Positions 26,589 through 35,832 of a stretch of 64,000 nt of DNA are shown piece by piece. A program made the translations under genes and the position numbers. The notes beneath the pieces were generated by a model that searched no databases, was not told where the DNA came from, and was given only the letters and a program-made list of their open reading frames with translations. The first letter of the stretch is position 1, and each line of letters begins with the position of its first letter. The DNA is from Maridesulfovibrio sp. (GTDB lineage Bacteria; Desulfobacterota; Desulfovibrionia; Desulfovibrionales; Desulfovibrionaceae): NCBI RefSeq assembly GCF_963667685.1, contig NZ_OY763930.1:1346501-1410500 (forward strand), given 5' to 3'.

Positions 26589-27149
26589 CTACAAATCGTC
26601 GACGCGGTAGATGTAATCGTTAGCCAATTCACTTGCACGCTTCAGAGCGCTATACATACGGGCATTTTCAAGAGCCAGTCCGGAAAGGTCGGCAACGCAT
26701 TTGAGGAAGTCCAGTTCATCTTCGGAGAACTCACGCAGTTCAGCAGAGTATACGCGCAGAACTCCGATGACTTTTTTACCACGTGCGGTGAGGGGAAGAA
26801 CAACGAGGGAGCAAAGACCTTCTTTGGCGGCTTCTTCTGGATACTGGAAGCGGTCATCCTTTCTTACATCTGCAATAGATACGATCTTACCTTCGAGAAC
26901 TTCCTGGTCCAGACGGCTCTTGGAAACCTCAACAGGACCTTTTTTTTCATAACGTTCGCTCAGACCGTAAGACGCGTCTGCTTTGAGAACTTCACCCTTG
27001 CGATCAAGAAGTCTGATAAAACAACCTTTCAGTTCCATTTCAGTTGCCACTTTCTCGGCAATGCTGTTCAGAACTTTTTCCGGCTCCAGGCTGGAGTTAA
27101 CAGCTCTGGTGATTTCAAAAATTGCTTTGTAGAGTCTGGTTACACCCAT
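26589..27149 (-). CDS. GAF-domain sensor protein
   Basis: 186 residues, essentially one GAF domain (about 15-170) with no output domain. The core strands and helices are clear (EKVATEMELKGCFIRLLD, SLVVLPLTARGKKVIGVLRVY, FLKCVADLSGLALENARMY). GAF domains bind small ligands or act in dimer signalling. It is the first gene of an operon with gapA, which suggests a link to central carbon or redox state; the ligand is unknown. Cytoplasmic, no signal peptide. Confidence 0.85.
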   Translation of the reverse strand: MGVTRLYKAIFEITRAVNSSLEPEKVLNSIAEKVATEMELKGCFIRLLDRKGEVLKADASYGLSERYEKKGPVEVSKSRLDQEVLEGKIVSIADVRKDDRFQYPEEAAKEGLCSLVVLPLTARGKKVIGVLRVYSAELREFSEDELDFLKCVADLSGLALENARMYSALKRASELANDYIYRVDDL

Positions 27150-27610
27150 TTCTCATACCTGCCTTGTTTATGTTTAACCGAAAGGGCCGCTTGAAGTGCG
27201 GACCTGCGTATCAAGTTCTTGGTTAAATGCTTTCTAACAGATTTGAAAACATTTTGCATGCAAAAAATGACCACTTTCTAACATTTTTATGTTTTTCACT
27301 CCTAAATGATTTTCGTTTATGAAAATTCTGTTCGTTTTTGCCATGAATAACTGAGCCATATTTATTTACAGGCTAAATAAGCTCAATGTCATCGGAACTA
27401 TGGCGAATAAGGAACTTCATTTCATTAAGAACTGATTAACATATTCAGTAAGAAAACAGATTCGGGATCAATATATATCGGGGAAAGCAAAAGTTCGATT
27501 ATGAAAGATGAACATATCCCGAAGAAAAGACTGTTTTAATAATACCAGAATACACCATGACAGCAACCTTTAAAGTTACGGACAAGGCATAATTAAGCAG
27601 AAAAGGATGA
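27150..27610. other. 461-bp spacer without a recognisable gene
   Basis: AT-rich spacer upstream of the GAF-gapA operon and downstream of the iron-sulfur gene. The only clear element is a 14-bp palindrome (27252-27265, TTTTGCATGCAAAA) about 105 bp upstream of the GAF gene, a possible operator. Confidence 0.4.
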
Positions 27611-28897
27611 TCAGGATGAAACTTTACGCAGGGTACTCAAGAACCTGGAGCGCAGAGCTTCACTCATAAGACCTTTTTTTACCGGAGAAAGTTTAAGGAA
27701 ACCGCCCAGTAGGGAGCGCATGAAATCTTCACTGCGGCTGTTGGGGTTGTCAAAAATAAGGTTTTGCAAGGTTCCCCGCTCAAGGGATTGCAGGATGACC
27801 CGCTCAAAACTGTCTTCGGGATGAATGACCCTTTGTTCGCGTTTATCCATCTGCAAGGCCCCGGTAGGACACTTGAGAGCGCAGACGCCGCAACCAAGGC
27901 AGATCTTCTTGTTTATTTGAGCATAGCGGCGCGGTTTGGATGATCCGGGAACTTCTTCTTTCTGAATGGTAATGGCATCTATAGGGCAGGCGCGCGCACA
28001 TTTTCCACAACCATTGCAATCTGCAAGTTCAATTTCAGCAATGAAGGTGGAAGAAACAAGTATTCCCGGATAGCCTGAATATTTGATCCCGTTCATCAGA
28101 TTGCAGCAGCATCCGCAGCAATGGCAGAAAAAACCTGCTCCCTCACGGACATTATCGGAAGTAAGTGTAAAACCAAGTTCCCGTGAACGGGCCATGATAT
28201 CATCCATTTCCGAACGAGAAATCTCACGCGCGAAATTATTACGGATCAGAAAATCAGCAGCATCTCCCATGGAAGTACATGTTTCGAGGTCGATGCCGCA
28301 TTTCTGTTCACCAAGGTGCATCTTCTCGTGACGGCAGGAACATATACCGACCGCAAAACGGCTCTGCTGCTCAACCAAAAAGGAAGCCTTTTCGTAATCG
28401 AGCACCTCAACATGGTCCACGTTGCGAATGGTTCCTTCGTGGGGCAATGCACGCATAACGGAAATCTGTTCATCGTTACCGAAATTTGCATCAAAAAAGG
28501 ACTTGTCCCCAAACATGTAGGCACTGAACAACTCGGCCCATTTTGCGGAATCAAGTTCGCCCTTGGTGCGCATCATGGTAAACTCAAAAAAACCTATAAC
28601 AAAAGGACTGATCATATAAAGATACTTATCCTTCTCCCATAAATCGCAGACCAGCCCTTTATTACACATGGATTCAAGCATAGGCCGGAGAGTTCTCTCA
28701 TCCGTACCGGTCAACTTGGCTATACGGTCAAGGGATGACGGACGGTAAGGCATGCGCACAATCAGCTCCGCCTCCGCAGTGGAATAAAGAGCTTTAAGCA
28801 TTTCACGCATGGAATCTGACCACGGCATACGCACGGTGGTTCCGTCCACTTTATCACCTAGTTGGCGGTAGATATCTTTTCCGATGATGTGTCCCAT
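27611..28897 (-). CDS. 4Fe-4S protein with N-terminal helical/winged-helix region
   Basis: 428 residues. Residues 35-100 resemble a winged helix (RPSSLDRIAKLTGTDERTLRPML). The middle carries extra cysteine motifs (GICSCRHEKMH and a HCCGCCC cluster), and residues 295-350 contain two ferredoxin motifs (CNGCGKCARACP and CLGCGVCALKCP). It is a cytoplasmic redox protein of a poorly characterised family. It starts 11 bp after the MocR-type regulator gene, so both are likely in one unit. Partner and reaction unknown. Confidence 0.82.
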   Translation of the reverse strand: MGHIIGKDIYRQLGDKVDGTTVRMPWSDSMREMLKALYSTAEAELIVRMPYRPSSLDRIAKLTGTDERTLRPMLESMCNKGLVCDLWEKDKYLYMISPFVIGFFEFTMMRTKGELDSAKWAELFSAYMFGDKSFFDANFGNDEQISVMRALPHEGTIRNVDHVEVLDYEKASFLVEQQSRFAVGICSCRHEKMHLGEQKCGIDLETCTSMGDAADFLIRNNFAREISRSEMDDIMARSRELGFTLTSDNVREGAGFFCHCCGCCCNLMNGIKYSGYPGILVSSTFIAEIELADCNGCGKCARACPIDAITIQKEEVPGSSKPRRYAQINKKICLGCGVCALKCPTGALQMDKREQRVIHPEDSFERVILQSLERGTLQNLIFDNPNSRSEDFMRSLLGGFLKLSPVKKGLMSEALRSRFLSTLRKVSS

Positions 28898-28908
28898 AAG
28901 AATCCTAT

Positions 28909-30267
28909 TTACAGTATTTCTCGTAAAATCCCAAGCCCCTTGCGCAACTCGTCGATATCCTTGGGACCGCTCAGGGATAACCTGATATTGGCTGGAACTG
29001 GTCCTCCGCCCACTGCAAATTTCTCAGCCCCGAAAATATTGATCCCTGCTTCACGGGCACGTGATTCGACCATATATCCTTTCCACGATTGCGGCAGGGA
29101 AAGCCAGAGGAAAAATCCGCTGGGATTAATACCCAGCCCCAGCCCCAGACCATCCAGCTGGTCCTTTACCGCTTCAAAACGGCGCCGCGCAGCCTGACGT
29201 TTAAGTTTTACCGTAATATCAGCAGTTCCATCCTGAATCCATTGCGCAATAAGCTCCACATTCAACGGTGGAGTCATCCATACAGAATTGAGGATCGCAT
29301 GGGCGAGCTGTTTAAAACGCTCCCCTTGCGCAACCATGAAAGCCACCCTTAATCCAACAGCAATGGACTTGGAAACTCCTGCAATAAAGACACTACGTTC
29401 CGGCGCAAAGGAAGTGACAGGGGGAAAATCGCTTTCAACCGTCAATCCATAGGCATCATCTTCAATTATAGTCAGATCATGATTACAGCAGATCATGGCA
29501 ATCTGCTCCCGGCGTTCAAGTGGCATACAGACCGAAGTCGGATTCTGCACACCGGGCATGAGCGAGATGCCGTTAATCTTTTCCCGGCGACAGATTCTAG
29601 CCAGCTGTTCGGGAATCATACCATGATCATCCATAGGAACCGGGACCAACCTGATTCCAAGCATATTGGCAAGAGTCTTCATGCCCGGATAGATCAGCGC
29701 ATCGGTGGCAATGCGGTCCCCGGCCCGGAACAGGCTGCTTAAACAACAAGTCAACGCATGCTGTGCCCCGGAACAGACCAGAACATTTCCGGCAGTTGTT
29801 TCCAAACGGTATCGTTTAGCCCATTCCACGCCAACTTCGCGGTGTTCCGGCAAACCCTGCGGATCGGTGTAGCGCAGAAAGGCATTCAAATTACGCCGCC
29901 TTATCAATTTCCTCATGCCTTCCTGAATGTCCGGGTCCAGATCATAAAAAGTATTGACCATTCCCAGCTCAATCATGCCCCGCACGTGCGGTTCGAAGCT
30001 GACCATTGATGAAGACGTGATCGCATCGGATGCTATAAATGTTCCCCGGCCCACAGTGCCGCAGACGAGCCCCCTTTTTTCAGCCTCCGCATATCCACGG
30101 GTGATCGTGCTCACGTTCATCTTCAGATCATCAGCGAGATCACGGTGGGTGGGCAATTTATCTCCGGGCTGTAGTTTTCCGGCATAAACATCCCGCTCTA
30201 TGGCATCTGCCAGCCGCTTGAACTTCGGGCGGGCACTTTCTTCCAGCTCAGGTATCCATTTTGTCAT
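28909..30267 (-). CDS. MocR-type GntR/aminotransferase regulator
   Basis: 452 residues. The N-terminal GntR winged helix (GDKLPTHRDLADDLKMNVST) is linked to a fold-type I PLP domain (about 90-450); the PLP lysine is in AGVSKSIAVG, and EDDAYG and PGVQNPTS are also conserved. Such proteins usually control neighbouring genes in response to PLP or an amino compound. It is divergent from a LysE-family exporter gene 281 bp away and leads the iron-sulfur gene, both plausible targets. Confidence 0.92.
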   Translation of the reverse strand: MTKWIPELEESARPKFKRLADAIERDVYAGKLQPGDKLPTHRDLADDLKMNVSTITRGYAEAEKRGLVCGTVGRGTFIASDAITSSSMVSFEPHVRGMIELGMVNTFYDLDPDIQEGMRKLIRRRNLNAFLRYTDPQGLPEHREVGVEWAKRYRLETTAGNVLVCSGAQHALTCCLSSLFRAGDRIATDALIYPGMKTLANMLGIRLVPVPMDDHGMIPEQLARICRREKINGISLMPGVQNPTSVCMPLERREQIAMICCNHDLTIIEDDAYGLTVESDFPPVTSFAPERSVFIAGVSKSIAVGLRVAFMVAQGERFKQLAHAILNSVWMTPPLNVELIAQWIQDGTADITVKLKRQAARRRFEAVKDQLDGLGLGLGINPSGFFLWLSLPQSWKGYMVESRAREAGINIFGAEKFAVGGGPVPANIRLSLSGPKDIDELRKGLGILREIL

Positions 30268-30392
30268 GCATACAATATTTCATTTGACTGCATACAATGT
30301 CAAGCATATGGATACAATTAAGCACGAAGAGGCACACAATCGTGCTCGACGATTCACAGTCCCGCACCGTCCAGTGGGCAGAATTCCCTTAT

Positions 30393-30417
30393 GGGGCGTT
30401 GTCTGAGACAACGCCCC
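30393..30417. repeat. Perfect 12-bp inverted repeat
   Basis: GGGGCGTTGTCT and its exact reverse complement flank one G between the MocR gene and the repeat upstream of lysE. There is no T tract on either side, so it is not a standard terminator. Confidence 0.6.
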
Positions 30418-30444
30418 AACTCAAATTAATTATCCCCGATTTAC

Positions 30445-30548
30445 CATACAAAACGCGAAGCGTACTAAAAGGTTTTGAATGGGGTGGCGTCTGGGGAGGG
30501 GAAACCTTTTGCAAAAGGTTTCCCCTCCCCAGACGCCGGAGGCAAATA
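30445..30548 (+). repeat. Interspersed hairpin repeat, copy A
   Basis: A leader TAAAAGGTTTTGAA is followed by a perfect 52-bp palindrome (30486-30537) and the core GCCGGAGGCAAAT. The GGAGG at 30538-30542 is six bases from the lysE-type start codon, so the repeat supplies its ribosome binding site. Aligns with copies at 32949, 58131 and, reversed, 57981. Confidence 0.85.
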
Positions 30549-31139
30549 ATGCAAGAAAATTTCTGGGCTTTCCTTATCTTCGTTATCGTCATGACCGGCA
30601 CTCCCGGTCCGGGAAACATAGCTTCCATGGCTCTTGGTCAGGCGGTAGGGTTCAAACGTTCAATTCCGTTTCTGTCCGGTGTGGTCATCGGCGGCGCAAC
30701 AATGGATATACTGACCGCCATAGGCCTTGCAGAACTGTTCATGAGCTACCCACAGGTCTCAGGAGTACTTAAAATCGGCGGTATGATCTATATTCTCTAC
30801 CTTGCCTGGAAGGTTCTTAATATGCAGGCAAACTCCTCAGGAGAGCCGAAAGCATTCAAGTTTACTGAAGGACTGGCACTGCATCCGCTGAACCCGAAAC
30901 ATTATGCCATGGCTGTTTCAGCATTTTCGCAGTTTGCAGATCCAAGTGCGGGCAAGTTCACTGAAGTAATGATATTTGTGGCCACTTTTACCATAGTCGG
31001 AGGCGCGTTTCATTGCCTGTGGTGCTTTGCCGGCGAATCGTTTATGAAGTTGTTACGCTCCCCGGCTGTGCGCCATACCGTGAATATTTCCATGGTGGTG
31101 CTCATGGTCGGGGCTACGGCTTACGCTTTATATAAATAG
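30549..31139 (+). CDS. LysE/RhtB-family amino acid exporter
   Basis: 196 residues with six membrane segments. The N-terminal TGTPGPGNIASMALGQAVG matches the conserved first helix and loop of the LysE superfamily, and LHPLNPKHYAMAVSAF matches the fourth. A frame open further upstream has no start signal, and the ATG at 30549 has GGAGG six bases before it, inside repeat copy A. The divergent MocR regulator probably controls it. The exported compound is unknown. Confidence 0.88.
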   Translation: MQENFWAFLIFVIVMTGTPGPGNIASMALGQAVGFKRSIPFLSGVVIGGATMDILTAIGLAELFMSYPQVSGVLKIGGMIYILYLAWKVLNMQANSSGEPKAFKFTEGLALHPLNPKHYAMAVSAFSQFADPSAGKFTEVMIFVATFTIVGGAFHCLWCFAGESFMKLLRSPAVRHTVNISMVVLMVGATAYALYK

Positions 31140-31140
31140 A

Positions 31141-31300
31141 GATGCCTCCGGCGGCTCTGCAACGCTTTATTTTGATGCGCTATCGCGCTTTTTGCTAATC
31201 GCATTTCGCCTCCGGCGGCCAAAGGCCTATAGCCGTTAGGCGAGAGCTTCTTGATCAAGCCTTACGGATATTGAGAGGGGACCGGGTACCCCCCTTTGGA
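31141..31300 (-). repeat. Interspersed hairpin repeat, copy D (reverse)
   Basis: Begins two bases after the lysE stop. Read on the minus strand: a long hairpin closed by CCAAAGG/CCTTTGG (31293-31299 with 31219-31225), GCCGCCGGAGGCGAAAT, AAAAAGCGCGATAGCGCATC, then a second GCCGCCGGAGGC. Same order as copies E and C2. Confidence 0.85.
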
Positions 31301-31347
31301 ATCCTTAACAGTTCAAGCTAATTATTATTCGAGAGGATTAAATAGAT

Positions 31348-32226
31348 ATGAGTAAAAAAATCGGATGGATCGGAACCGGTGTAATGGGCAGCTCCATGTG
31401 CATGCACCTCCTTAAGGCAGGCAATGAAGCTTTCGTATACAACCGCACAAAATCTAAAGCTGACCAGCTTGTTGCTGAAGGCGCAACATGGTGTGAATCC
31501 CCGGCTGAAGTGGCCAAGCAGGCTGATATAATCTTTACCATTGTCGGCTATCCCACTGATGTGGAACAGACTATTCTCGGTGAAAATGGCGTGCTTGCTA
31601 ATGCCGAAAGCGGTAAAATCATAGTAGACATGACCACCTCTGAACCGGTTCTAGCTGAACGCATAGCTGAAGAAGCGGCAGCAAAAGGCGTTGGCGCACT
31701 GGATGCCCCTGTCTCCGGCGGAGACCTCGGAGCACGCAACGCAACTCTGGCCATTATGGTCGGTGGTGAACAGAAAACTTTTGATGAAGTTAATCCCCTT
31801 TTTGAAGTAATGGGCAGCAACATCAGGCTCATGGGCAAAGCTGGCGCAGGTCAGCACACCAAGATGTGCAACCAGATTCTTATTGCCGGAACCATGATCG
31901 GGGTAGTTGAATCCCTGCTCTACTCCTACAAAGCCGGTATGGATCTAAATGAGGTTATCGATGTAATCGGCTCCGGTGCCGCCGGATCATGGTCCATCAA
32001 CAACCTTGGCCGTCGCATTGCGGATGGTGATTTCAATCCTGGATTTTTCATCAAGCACTTTGTAAAAGATATGGGTATCGCCCTTGATGAAGCCAAACGC
32101 ATGAACCTTGCACTGCCTGGTCTGGCACTGGTCAACCAGTTCTACATATCAGCCATGGGAATGGGATATGAGGAGCTGGGAACACAGGCTTTGTATAAGG
32201 TTCTTGAAAAAATGAATAAAAATTAG
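31348..32226 (+). CDS. 3-hydroxyisobutyrate dehydrogenase-family oxidoreductase
   Basis: 292 residues. N-terminal Rossmann motif GWIGTGVMGSSM, cofactor-selectivity segment YNRTKSKAD (Arg after the second strand favours NADP), substrate motif DAPVSGGDLGARN and the catalytic lysine in GAGQHTKMCNQ. This is the beta-hydroxyacid dehydrogenase family, whose members act on 3-hydroxyisobutyrate, tartronate semialdehyde or succinic semialdehyde. GAGAGG upstream supports the ATG. Exact substrate not determinable here. Confidence 0.9.
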   Translation: MSKKIGWIGTGVMGSSMCMHLLKAGNEAFVYNRTKSKADQLVAEGATWCESPAEVAKQADIIFTIVGYPTDVEQTILGENGVLANAESGKIIVDMTTSEPVLAERIAEEAAAKGVGALDAPVSGGDLGARNATLAIMVGGEQKTFDEVNPLFEVMGSNIRLMGKAGAGQHTKMCNQILIAGTMIGVVESLLYSYKAGMDLNEVIDVIGSGAAGSWSINNLGRRIADGDFNPGFFIKHFVKDMGIALDEAKRMNLALPGLALVNQFYISAMGMGYEELGTQALYKVLEKMNKN

Positions 32227-32292
32227 ATGCAACATCTAATCTGTTGAAGTAGTTATGAATAAACAATTTTTAACTTAATTTTCAAATAATTG

Positions 32293-32321
32293 TTGACTTC
32301 GTTTTGCGATCTGCGTAGAAA
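32293..32321 (+). promoter_or_regulatory. Promoter of the first tRNA-Phe gene
   Basis: TTGACT (32293-32298), 17-bp spacer, TAGAAA (32316-32321); transcription would start a few bases before the mature tRNA. Confidence 0.7.
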
Positions 32322-32334
32322 CGATTTCTCCGGC

Positions 32335-32410
32335 GCCGAGGTAGCTCAGTCGGTAGAGCAGGGGACTGAAAATCCCCGTGTCGGCAGTTCAATTCTGTCC
32401 CTCGGCACCA
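32335..32410 (+). tRNA. tRNA-Phe (GAA)
   Basis: 76 nt including encoded CCA. Acceptor GCCGAGG pairs with CCTCGGC; D-arm GCTC/GAGC; anticodon stem GGGGA/TCCCC with loop CTGAAAA (anticodon GAA); TTCAATT in the T loop. Identical to the minus-strand copy at 35833-35908. Confidence 0.98.
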
Positions 32411-32422
32411 CCTGCCTAGAAT

Positions 32423-32453
32423 AGCCGTTACAACCTAGTTGTAACGGCTTTTT
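32423..32453 (+). terminator. Terminator of the first tRNA-Phe gene
   Basis: A perfect 12-bp stem (32423-32434 with 32438-32449), 3-nt loop and T run. Confidence 0.92.
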
Positions 32454-32459
32454 CGTTTT

Positions 32460-32936
32460 CTATGGATAAATCAAATTATCTTTCCCGATTCCATCCAGCA
32501 CTTCAGCATAGTACTTTGCCGCCTCCTCCTTTGCGCCGGGCAGATCCATGAGGGTGTAGTTCCCACACTCGACAGCGGAAGCACCAGGAATATCGCCCTC
32601 AAAATCCGCCGCGAACCGGAACAGCTCCTGAATCAATTCCACAACATCCTTTGAATCGTAACGACCATTAAGCAGCAGATAAAATCCGGTAAGGCATCCC
32701 ATGGGCCCAAAATAAATAATTTTATCGCCATACTCTGCATGGTTACGCAAAAAAGTTGCCCCGATGTGCTCCAAAGTATGCGCAACCGCCGGGGATAGCG
32801 CGGGTTCATTATTGGGTTCTTTTACCCGCAGATCAAAAGTGGTCACATTTTCAGCGCCGATTTCATCACGACGGGAAACATAAACACCTCGTTTAAGTTT
32901 TGTGTGGTCTATTTTAAAGCTTTCAATTTTATTCAT
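32460..32936 (-). CDS. luxS: S-ribosylhomocysteine lyase LuxS
   Basis: 158 residues from the ATG at 32936, typical length. It cleaves S-ribosylhomocysteine to homocysteine and DPD, the precursor of autoinducer-2. Zinc ligands are visible in HTLEH and in the later ECGNY cysteine; the [13 protein letters not shown] segment is also diagnostic. The Shine-Dalgarno is weak (GAGA). It lies downstream of mtnN, which makes its substrate, with repeat copy B filling the spacer. Confidence 0.96.
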   Translation of the reverse strand: MNKIESFKIDHTKLKRGVYVSRRDEIGAENVTTFDLRVKEPNNEPALSPAVAHTLEHIGATFLRNHAEYGDKIIYFGPMGCLTGFYLLLNGRYDSKDVVELIQELFRFAADFEGDIPGASAVECGNYTLMDLPGAKEEAAKYYAEVLDGIGKDNLIYP

Positions 32937-32948
32937 ATGCAATCTCTC

Positions 32949-33053
32949 ATACGAAGCAGCGAAGCCCGTTAAAAGGTTTTGAAAGGGATGGGGTCTGGGG
33001 AAGGGAAAACTTTTGCAAAAGTTTTCCCTTCCCCAGCCGCCGGAGGCAAAATA
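32949..33053 (+). repeat. Interspersed hairpin repeat, copy B
   Basis: TAAAAGGTTTTGAAAGGG, a perfect 42-bp palindrome (32995-33036) and GCCGCCGGAGGCAAAAT. It lies in the mtnN-luxS spacer on the strand opposite to those genes. The stem differs from copy A at several paired positions yet stays self-complementary. Confidence 0.85.
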
Positions 33054-33079
33054 TATTAACCAATCCCAGCGAAGCGGGC

Positions 33080-33775
33080 TCATAACTCCTTCAGCATAGA
33101 CAAAACCATGCGTACGGAATTGGCGGCGACTCTTTCCATACTGGCTTCGTAAACCGCACTGCTTCCATCTTCGCGCACTTTATCTGAAATAGAACGGATC
33201 AGGATGAAAGGCACATTGAACAGAAATCCGGTCTGGGCTATGGCCGCACCTTCCATTTCAACAGCCATTACGTCAGGAAATTTCTGTTCAATCTGAGAAA
33301 TCTGCTGCTGGGTATGGATAAACGAATCTCCTGATAGAATCGGTCCCTGATGCAAACTGATGCTGCCCTCGTTGATCCATGCCTTTTGCGCCAACCCGAG
33401 TAAAAGCTTATCAGCCTGATATGCGGCGGGCATCTTTGGAATCTGCCCCATCTCATAGTTAAAAGCAGTTGCATCGGCATCATAATGACGCACTTCCGAT
33501 GAAACGACTATATCACCTATTTTTATATCTCCCGGAAAAGCCCCGGCAACCCCAGTATTAATAAGGTAATCCGGCTTGAATTTATCAAGCAGCAGAGTTG
33601 TCCCCACTGCGGCATTAACTTTCCCTATCCCGCAAAGAAACAGGGCAACCTCAATTCCGCCGATGCTCCCGGTATAATAAATAAATTGCCCGAAAACTTC
33701 GGTACTGGGTCCTTCCAGCCTGTTAACCAGCAATGCAAGTTCTTCTTCCATTGCCGCAATGATTCCTATCTTCAA
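33080..33775 (-). CDS. mtnN: 5'-methylthioadenosine/S-adenosylhomocysteine nucleosidase
   Basis: 231 residues if it starts at the TTG at 33775, which has AGAGG nine bases upstream and gives the family's usual N-terminus ([11 protein letters not shown]). A longer frame (to 33838) adds residues unlike the family. The catalytic region is clear: [18 protein letters not shown] [10 protein letters not shown] and the RSISD segment with the catalytic Asp. It hydrolyses SAH and MTA, giving S-ribosylhomocysteine for LuxS. Divergent from a LysR regulator. Confidence 0.94.
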   Translation of the reverse strand: MKIGIIAAMEEELALLVNRLEGPSTEVFGQFIYYTGSIGGIEVALFLCGIGKVNAAVGTTLLLDKFKPDYLINTGVAGAFPGDIKIGDIVVSSEVRHYDADATAFNYEMGQIPKMPAAYQADKLLLGLAQKAWINEGSISLHQGPILSGDSFIHTQQQISQIEQKFPDVMAVEMEGAAIAQTGFLFNVPFILIRSISDKVREDGSSAVYEASMERVAANSVRMVLSMLKEL

Positions 33776-33907
33776 GACTATTTTCCTCTTATCTGTCCCG
33801 GCAACAAGCTGCCGTGGTATTGCTTGATAGATAATCAAGAGACATGTAATTAGTAAAATTAATAGTTCTTATGATTTTTATTATTTTAACTTACTGAAGA
33901 GATAAAA

Positions 33908-34849
33908 ATGCTCCCAGACCTGAACAGATTGAAGATATTCTTCCACATATTCAACGAGCGAAGCAGTACCAAGGCGGCTCAAGTGCTGCATATCACCCAG
34001 TCCGGGGTCAGCCAGCATTTGAAAAAACTGGAAGAGGAACTCCAAACACAACTGTTTACAAGGGTCAACCGCAGGCTGGTACCAACAGCAACCGGGAAAC
34101 AATTATATAAAATTGTACAAAATTTTATGAATGATCTGGAACATGAAGTCCGACAGATAAACGTCGGGCTTGAAACCCCGTCCGGACCTTTACGCATTGG
34201 CGCTCCCACTGAATTCGGCAATATATACCTTCCACCTATATTCGGATCATTCCGGCGCAAATATCCAGGTGTAACAATGCAGTTGGAACTACAGGAACCG
34301 AAAATCCTTTTCGAAATGGTCGCCAGCGGGGAACTGGACTTTTCCTATATCGATATTCTTCCCTTTTTTATGGATACACCGGGCGGACCGGCGGCCTACT
34401 CAATCGAACCGGTAGTTCGGGAAGAATTTGTGCTGGCCTGTTCCAGAGAATATTACAGGGCAAAGGTCGCCGGAACTGGATATGACCAGCTGAAAAAACT
34501 TGATTTTATAGGATATAAAAAAGATATCGCCCTGTTTCAAAGCTGGTTCAAACTTCATTTTATGAGGGAGCCGCAACAAATAGACCTGAGCTTTATCGCC
34601 GACAGTTCCGGTGCCATAGTCTCGGCCATCAAAGCCGGACTCGGAGCAGGAATTACTGTCAGTCATCTTATGAACAGGGAGATTGACACAGGCCAGATTA
34701 TTGCCATTAGACCCGGCACTGAAAAGCTTGAAAACACAATTTCCTGCGTACAATTTAAGGATAAAAAACCAAGCATAACCGAGACTGCATTCCAAGAGCA
34801 TTTTTTGCTGGAATTACGAAAAAACTATGCAAAGCTTGGGGTGAGGTAA
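33908..34849 (+). CDS. LysR-family transcriptional regulator
   Basis: 313 residues. N-terminal winged helix-turn-helix (STKAAQVLHITQSGVSQHLKKLE) and a periplasmic-binding-like effector domain from about residue 90 (GPLRIGAPTEFGN). GAAGAGATAAAA precedes the ATG. It is divergent from mtnN-luxS with a 132-bp AT-rich spacer, so control of methyl-cycle or AI-2 genes is plausible but unproven. A terminator shared with the next gene follows. Confidence 0.9.
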   Translation: MLPDLNRLKIFFHIFNERSSTKAAQVLHITQSGVSQHLKKLEEELQTQLFTRVNRRLVPTATGKQLYKIVQNFMNDLEHEVRQINVGLETPSGPLRIGAPTEFGNIYLPPIFGSFRRKYPGVTMQLELQEPKILFEMVASGELDFSYIDILPFFMDTPGGPAAYSIEPVVREEFVLACSREYYRAKVAGTGYDQLKKLDFIGYKKDIALFQSWFKLHFMREPQQIDLSFIADSSGAIVSAIKAGLGAGITVSHLMNREIDTGQIIAIRPGTEKLENTISCVQFKDKKPSITETAFQEHFLLELRKNYAKLGVR

Positions 34850-34911
34850 AATAGACAGCAGCCTCAATCCAAAGAGGCCGCTACTAACTAATTTTACAGA
34901 AGCACATAAAT

Positions 34912-34942
34912 AAAGAGCCGCATTATTTATGCGGCTCTTTTA
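34912..34942. terminator. Bidirectional terminator
   Basis: A perfect 12-bp stem (34912-34923 with 34929-34940) between the convergent LysR and secreted-protein genes. Confidence 0.88.
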
Positions 34943-34943
34943 A

Positions 34944-35456
34944 TTACTTGTATTCAAACACAAAATGATACAACCCAGCCCCCTCTTTGCAATGTAATCT
35001 CACAATATAGTGGGTATTATCAGCTGAAAACCGAATCTTTTTTCCAAACCAGTCAGTTTTTCCCAGCTCAGGAACCATACCGACAACATGTCCATCCGGC
35101 GCATACAAGGTCATTTCCGCACTTGAATGAACGCCTTTAATTGCTTCGCGCATACCGTCTACAAGATGGGAACAATCAGCGTTCGGATCTTTGCAGGCCC
35201 AATCTGCGTAAGAATCCCAGGCGCTGGCTGTTTCTTCCAGTTTTATGAAATTACATTTGACTACATAACTCTTACCCCTGACCGGCGGGGAAATTTCAAA
35301 AGCTACATCCCCGGAATCATTATTAGTCAACATGACGGTATTTAAGACGCCACTCGTTGTCCAAATATTCCGACCAGCGTTTGCAAAGGCTGCCATCCCA
35401 AAGGTGAGGTAGGCTGCAAGAAGCAACGACACCAAAATCCTGCGCTTATAATTCAT
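34944..35456 (-). CDS. Secreted protein of unknown function
   Basis: 170 residues with a clear Sec signal peptide (about 1-27, ending FANAG). The mature part is mostly beta strand, with four cysteines (in VKCNF, WACKDPNADC and LHCKEG) that could form two disulfides in the periplasm, and a late segment (HYIVRLHCKEGAGLYHFVFEYK split by turns) typical of a beta sandwich. I recognise no family. GAGGTAT lies just before the start. Flanked by a terminator and by a gene-poor spacer. Confidence 0.8.
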   Translation of the reverse strand: MNYKRRILVSLLLAAYLTFGMAAFANAGRNIWTTSGVLNTVMLTNNDSGDVAFEISPPVRGKSYVVKCNFIKLEETASAWDSYADWACKDPNADCSHLVDGMREAIKGVHSSAEMTLYAPDGHVVGMVPELGKTDWFGKKIRFSADNTHYIVRLHCKEGAGLYHFVFEYK

Positions 35457-35787
35457 AAAAAAATACCTCCATATATTTTTAACGGTACTTTGTATAATTT
35501 AAATACTATTGTCTATATTTTATTTCAATACATGTGAATATTATACACTAACAGATATAAATCTTTATGTGCAATCACTTGGACTGGTAAGCAAACAAGG
35601 TTAGCTATTGAACTCAGCTACCAGCTTGATATCTTTGTTAAAGAAATCCTTATGAGAATTATTGAAGAAGTGACACCTAACGCCAATAATTAATTAACAA
35701 GCGCAAACAGGAAATAAAAAAAGGTTATACATGGAATTGTATAGACAGGATGGAGTGCCCTTATTTCGATCGAATAAGTTAAAAACG
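35457..35787. other. Gene-poor AT-rich spacer
   Basis: Between the secreted-protein gene and the second tRNA-Phe unit. An in-frame stretch without a start codon (about 35550-35690) reads like protein but has no ribosome binding site. No repeat or RNA recognised. Confidence 0.4.
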
Positions 35788-35817
35788 AAAAAGCCCTCAT
35801 GATAAATCATGAGGGCT
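35788..35817 (-). terminator. Terminator of the second tRNA-Phe gene
   Basis: A perfect 12-bp stem (35792-35803 with 35806-35817) and a minus-strand T run. Same placement and flanks as at the first tRNA copy, but a different stem sequence. Confidence 0.9.
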
Positions 35818-35832
35818 ATTCTATGCACTTAG

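Noticed and set aside
27258..27280. Possible -24/-12 (sigma-54) promoter, TGG...TTGCA, upstream of the GAF-gapA operon
   Set aside because: Only nine bases separate GG and GC; the required spacing is ten.
35550..35690. Protein-like open stretch of about 45 codons
   Set aside because: No start codon with a ribosome site, AT-rich context and no recognisable homology; too short to call a pseudogene.
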